From NCBI RefSeq assembly GCF_900142545.1, contig NZ_FRBF01000002.1, positions 186,001 to 250,000 on the forward strand: 64,000 bases of DNA. The letters run 5' to 3'. Source of the stretch: Fibrobacter sp. UWT2. Its GTDB lineage: Bacteria > Fibrobacterota > Fibrobacteria > Fibrobacterales > Fibrobacteraceae. The position numbers were made by a program, and so were the translations under genes. Position 1 is the stretch's first letter. The number at the start of each line of letters is the position of its first letter. Shown in pieces: positions 62,379 through 64,000 of this stretch. The notes beneath the pieces are model-generated. The model did no database searches and had not been told where the DNA came from. It worked only from the letters and a program-made list of their open reading frames with translations.

Positions 62379-62382
62379 GACT

Positions 62383-62637
62383 ATGCTTCATGTGACTGAC
62401 GCGAAATATATTGGCGATTACAAGATATCCGTCGAATTCAATGACGGATGCCGTTTTGTCGCTGATTTCGAAAGCGTCATCAAGTCGGACCACCGCCCCA
62501 TCGTGCAGCAACTAGCAGACATCAATACCTTTAAGGATTTCACATTGCAAGCGCACACAATCACATGGTCAAATGGCGTTGATTTTGCCCCGGAATACAT
62601 CAAGAGCCTTCAGAATTCCGAATCCTATCCAGCTTGA
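62383..62637 (+). CDS. DUF2442 protein
   Basis: An 84-residue protein with the DUF2442 pattern: VTDAKYIGDYKISVEFNDG, then FESVIKS, LADINTFKDFTLQAHTITWSNGVDFAPEYI. DUF2442 genes usually accompany a DUF4160 gene and may form part of a toxin-antitoxin pair; no DUF4160 is present here, so it is a solitary copy. The palindrome at 62365-62378 immediately upstream could be its own operator. Length standard for the family (about 80-90). Confidence 0.86.
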   Translation: MLHVTDAKYIGDYKISVEFNDGCRFVADFESVIKSDHRPIVQQLADINTFKDFTLQAHTITWSNGVDFAPEYIKSLQNSESYPA

Positions 62638-62661
62638 TTTGTGGAATTTTTTCGAAATATA

Positions 62662-62690
62662 TTGTTTTTTGTTAATGAATAATGTATATT
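62662..62690 (+). promoter_or_regulatory. Promoter of antitoxin RNA 2
   Basis: TTGTTT (62662-62667) and TATATT (62685-62690), 17-base spacing, then TGGGTTAGA. Predicted start ~62697, two bases before the first repeat. Confidence 0.8.
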
Positions 62691-62698
62691 TGGGTTAG

Positions 62699-62798
62699 AT
62701 AGGGTGGCAGAGTATCCACCTGAGAAAAAAAGAAAACTCAAATTGATGACAGGGTGGTAGAGCGACCACCTGAGATAAAAAAGAAAGCTCATTAGATG
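62699..62798 (+). ncRNA. Type III antitoxin RNA 2: two 50-nt repeats
   Basis: Repeats U1 (62699-62748) and U2 (62749-62798). Both contain AGGGTGG, CCACCTGAGA and AAAAAAGAAA. GGTGG pairs with CCACC. The loop GAGT (U1) pairs with ACTC, and GAGC (U2) pairs with GCTC. The RNA differs from antitoxin RNA 1 at paired positions, but every change keeps pairing (GGCGG/CCGCC there, GGTC/GACC there). This is strong internal evidence for a pseudoknot fold. Confidence 0.88.
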
Positions 62799-62841
62799 AA
62801 GTCGTTTTTATATATCCATATAAAAACGGCTTCTTTTTTAT
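62798..62841 (+). terminator. Intrinsic terminator between antitoxin RNA 2 and toxin 2
   Basis: GAAGTCGTTTTTATAT pairs with ATATAAAAACGGCTTC (16 bp with one G-U) around ATCC, followed by TTTTTTA. Confidence 0.93.
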
Positions 62842-62861
62842 TTGGATAAAAAAGGATAATT

Positions 62862-63314
62862 ATGAAAAAAGAAGATGCTCCAAAAGTTATGTTGCTGTCA
62901 CCAATATTTTATGAAAGGTATGCTGATAATACAGAAATTCTTGCGAAGAAAAATCGTCCGTATTTAGTCTTGCTTGTGGAATATCGTTCCCTAAAATTTG
63001 CGATTCCGTTTAGATCGAATATCCAGCATACGCATGCGTACAAATTTGAATGCGAAAACGCAAAGCGCACATCATCGGGTCTAGATTTTAGTAAAAGTGT
63101 CATCATATTCAATGAAGATGAAGTGGGGATGCCGGCGCATATTGACTCAAAAGAACATACGGAGCTGATGAAACGCTATGTGTTTATTGTGGAAAAATTT
63201 CAAAAGTATATAGATGATTTTATAGAAGGCTTGAACAAAGAGCCTTTGCCTCCTAAATACAATTTTTCGTCATTAACCTTTTATCGAAGTTATTTGATAA
63301 AAACGGCCAAATAG
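62862..63314 (+). CDS. ToxN/AbiQ-family endoribonuclease toxin 2 (type III TA)
   Basis: A 150-residue ToxN-family protein: LLSPIFYERYADNTEILAKK, NRPYLVLLVEYRSLKFAIPF, RSNIQHTHAYKF, GLDFSKSVIIFNEDE and a helical C-terminus (KYVFIVEKFQKYIDDFIEGL-like) ending SLTFYRSYLIK. It is closer to the ToxN consensus (IPFRSNI.H..AF; GLDFSKAVII) than toxin 1. AAGGATAATT precedes the ATG. It follows antitoxin RNA 2 and its terminator and is convergent with the CBM6 gene, sharing a terminator. An RNase that cuts A-rich RNA in related systems; target here unknown. Confidence 0.9.
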   Translation: MKKEDAPKVMLLSPIFYERYADNTEILAKKNRPYLVLLVEYRSLKFAIPFRSNIQHTHAYKFECENAKRTSSGLDFSKSVIIFNEDEVGMPAHIDSKEHTELMKRYVFIVEKFQKYIDDFIEGLNKEPLPPKYNFSSLTFYRSYLIKTAK

Positions 63315-63325
63315 AGCAAAAAATG

Positions 63326-63353
63326 AAAAAATCCTCCGCAGGGGAGGATTTTT
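63326..63353. terminator. Bidirectional terminator between toxin 2 and the CBM6 gene
   Basis: AAAATCCTCC-GCAG-GGGAGGATTTTT, with A and T runs on both sides, between convergent genes. Confidence 0.9.
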
Positions 63354-63394
63354 AATGCGGGGGAGGCTGCGCGCGGTTTAAGATCCGCGGGAAC

Positions 63395-64000
63395 TTATTC
63401 CCCGACTTGCAATTTCAGGGTCTTTCCGGCGGGATTACGGACGACGTAGACGCCGCTCCCGAAGCCGGCAGTCTTGAGGCCGGCCTTGAGGTCCGTGAGC
63501 GTCGCGCCGGCGTTCAGGCGGATGTTCCCGAGCTCGGAGCCCATCAGGTCGAATACCCTGTAGCTGCCCGCGGCCCTCGCGAAAGCGTTTGCCATGCCCG
63601 CGGCTCCGGCGCCGTTTAGGGCGAACTTCGGCTTTATGCCCGTGGTCGGGCAGCGATCTTCCGCAGCGCCCTTCTCGCTTTCACCAAAGGCAATCCAGTC
63701 GAGGTTCACGTAGTCGCCGGTAATCAGCACCTTGAACACGTGCTCGCCCTTCGCAAGCGCCTTCGTGGTCTTGCCCTTCAAGGTCGTGTAGGTGTCCCAA
63801 TCCCCGGTGCTTTCCAGTTTCAGCGTGTCGGTGACGGCTTCGCCGTCCATAAAGAACTGCACGCCAGAACTTTCGGAGCCAGATGCGTAATGAAGTTCGT
63901 AGGGGAGGGCTCCCTCGGCCTTGACGTTTACGGTATATTCCATCCATTCGCCCTTCTGGGTGTAGCCCACGGCGAGACCCTTGCCGCACCCGTCTTCCAT
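63395..64000 (-). CDS. Secreted CBM6 protein with C-terminal sorting-like domain, 5' end outside window
   Basis: The last 201 residues of a secreted protein. Residues ~1-108 of this piece form a carbohydrate-binding module of family 6 (GYTQKGEWMEYTVNV, LHYASGSES, LTGDY-type VNLDWIAF at the end). A linker (~110-140, with CPTTG) leads to a ~60-residue C-terminal module (YRVFDLMGSELGNIRL... GSGVYVVRNPAGKTLKLQV), like the secretion and sorting tails of FCB-group type 9 substrates. The catalytic part must lie beyond position 64000, so a glycoside hydrolase or esterase is likely. Full gene length unknown. GC content is higher than in the TA region next to it. Confidence 0.82.
   Translation of the reverse strand: MEDGCGKGLAVGYTQKGEWMEYTVNVKAEGALPYELHYASGSESSGVQFFMDGEAVTDTLKLESTGDWDTYTTLKGKTTKALAKGEHVFKVLITGDYVNLDWIAFGESEKGAAEDRCPTTGIKPKFALNGAGAAGMANAFARAAGSYRVFDLMGSELGNIRLNAGATLTDLKAGLKTAGFGSGVYVVRNPAGKTLKLQVGE

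Overview
The window looks like chromosomal DNA of a Fibrobacter species (FCB superphylum), close to F. succinogenes. The evidence is two lipoproteins with long serine linkers and a FISUMP domain (the Fibrobacter succinogenes major paralogous domain), a GH94 cellobiose phosphorylase, a secreted CBM6 protein at the right edge, GTP-type PEP carboxykinase, and -10 boxes of the TATATT(TG) type resembling the TAnnTTTG element of the related Bacteroidetes. This assignment rests on family recognition, not on a database search.

Left and middle (about 1-54,000) are mostly housekeeping. The order is: a nifU-like/purH-like/DUF494/trmFO operon; glgC and pckG; a PadR regulator with cellobiose phosphorylase; thiE; an M23/LysM peptidase; glutaminyl cyclotransferase; an outer-membrane barrel; a PHP phosphoesterase; RNase H; a U32 hydroxylase-like protein; rpiA-slyD; rlmH; tRNA-Lys with prfC; tRNA-Val and tRNA-Asp; phoH-pgpH; an M24 peptidase; proS; a new-looking FKBP_N/thioredoxin fusion; mnmG; an LpoB-like lipoprotein; tetrapyrrole genes (ahbC, a fused ahbA-ahbB, hemA, hemC); tgt; then dnaK and dnaJ.

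Three kinds of expression signal stand out. (i) About ten genes have TATATT/TAAATT only 6-11 nt before the ATG and no Shine-Dalgarno, so they probably give leaderless mRNAs. (ii) dnaK is preceded by a full sigma-54 -24/-12 element and two enhancer-like palindromes instead of CIRCE. (iii) The dnaJ Shine-Dalgarno lies inside a 7-bp hairpin that could act as an RNA thermometer.

Intergenic DNA carries several families of short degenerate repeats. Some have entered coding sequence: the signal peptide of the cyclotransferase, the N-terminus of the barrel protein, and the start codon and two linkers of the ahbA-ahbB fusion.

The right end (about 54,090-63,350) is an accessory region. It holds an intact IS3/IS150-type element with a 4-bp target duplication, a duplicated FISUMP lipoprotein module flanking a DUF4143 ATPase, and a compact set of toxin-antitoxin/defence genes. 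The best of these are two type III (ToxIN/AbiQ-like) loci. Each has a promoter, two ~50-nt RNA repeats, an intrinsic terminator and a ToxN-family toxin. The repeats of the two loci differ in sequence, but compensatory changes preserve the same two stems of a predicted pseudoknot. A third, solitary repeat identical to one of the others lies nearby without a toxin. A broken RhuM-family gene in the same cluster has its own structured RNA leader and terminator.
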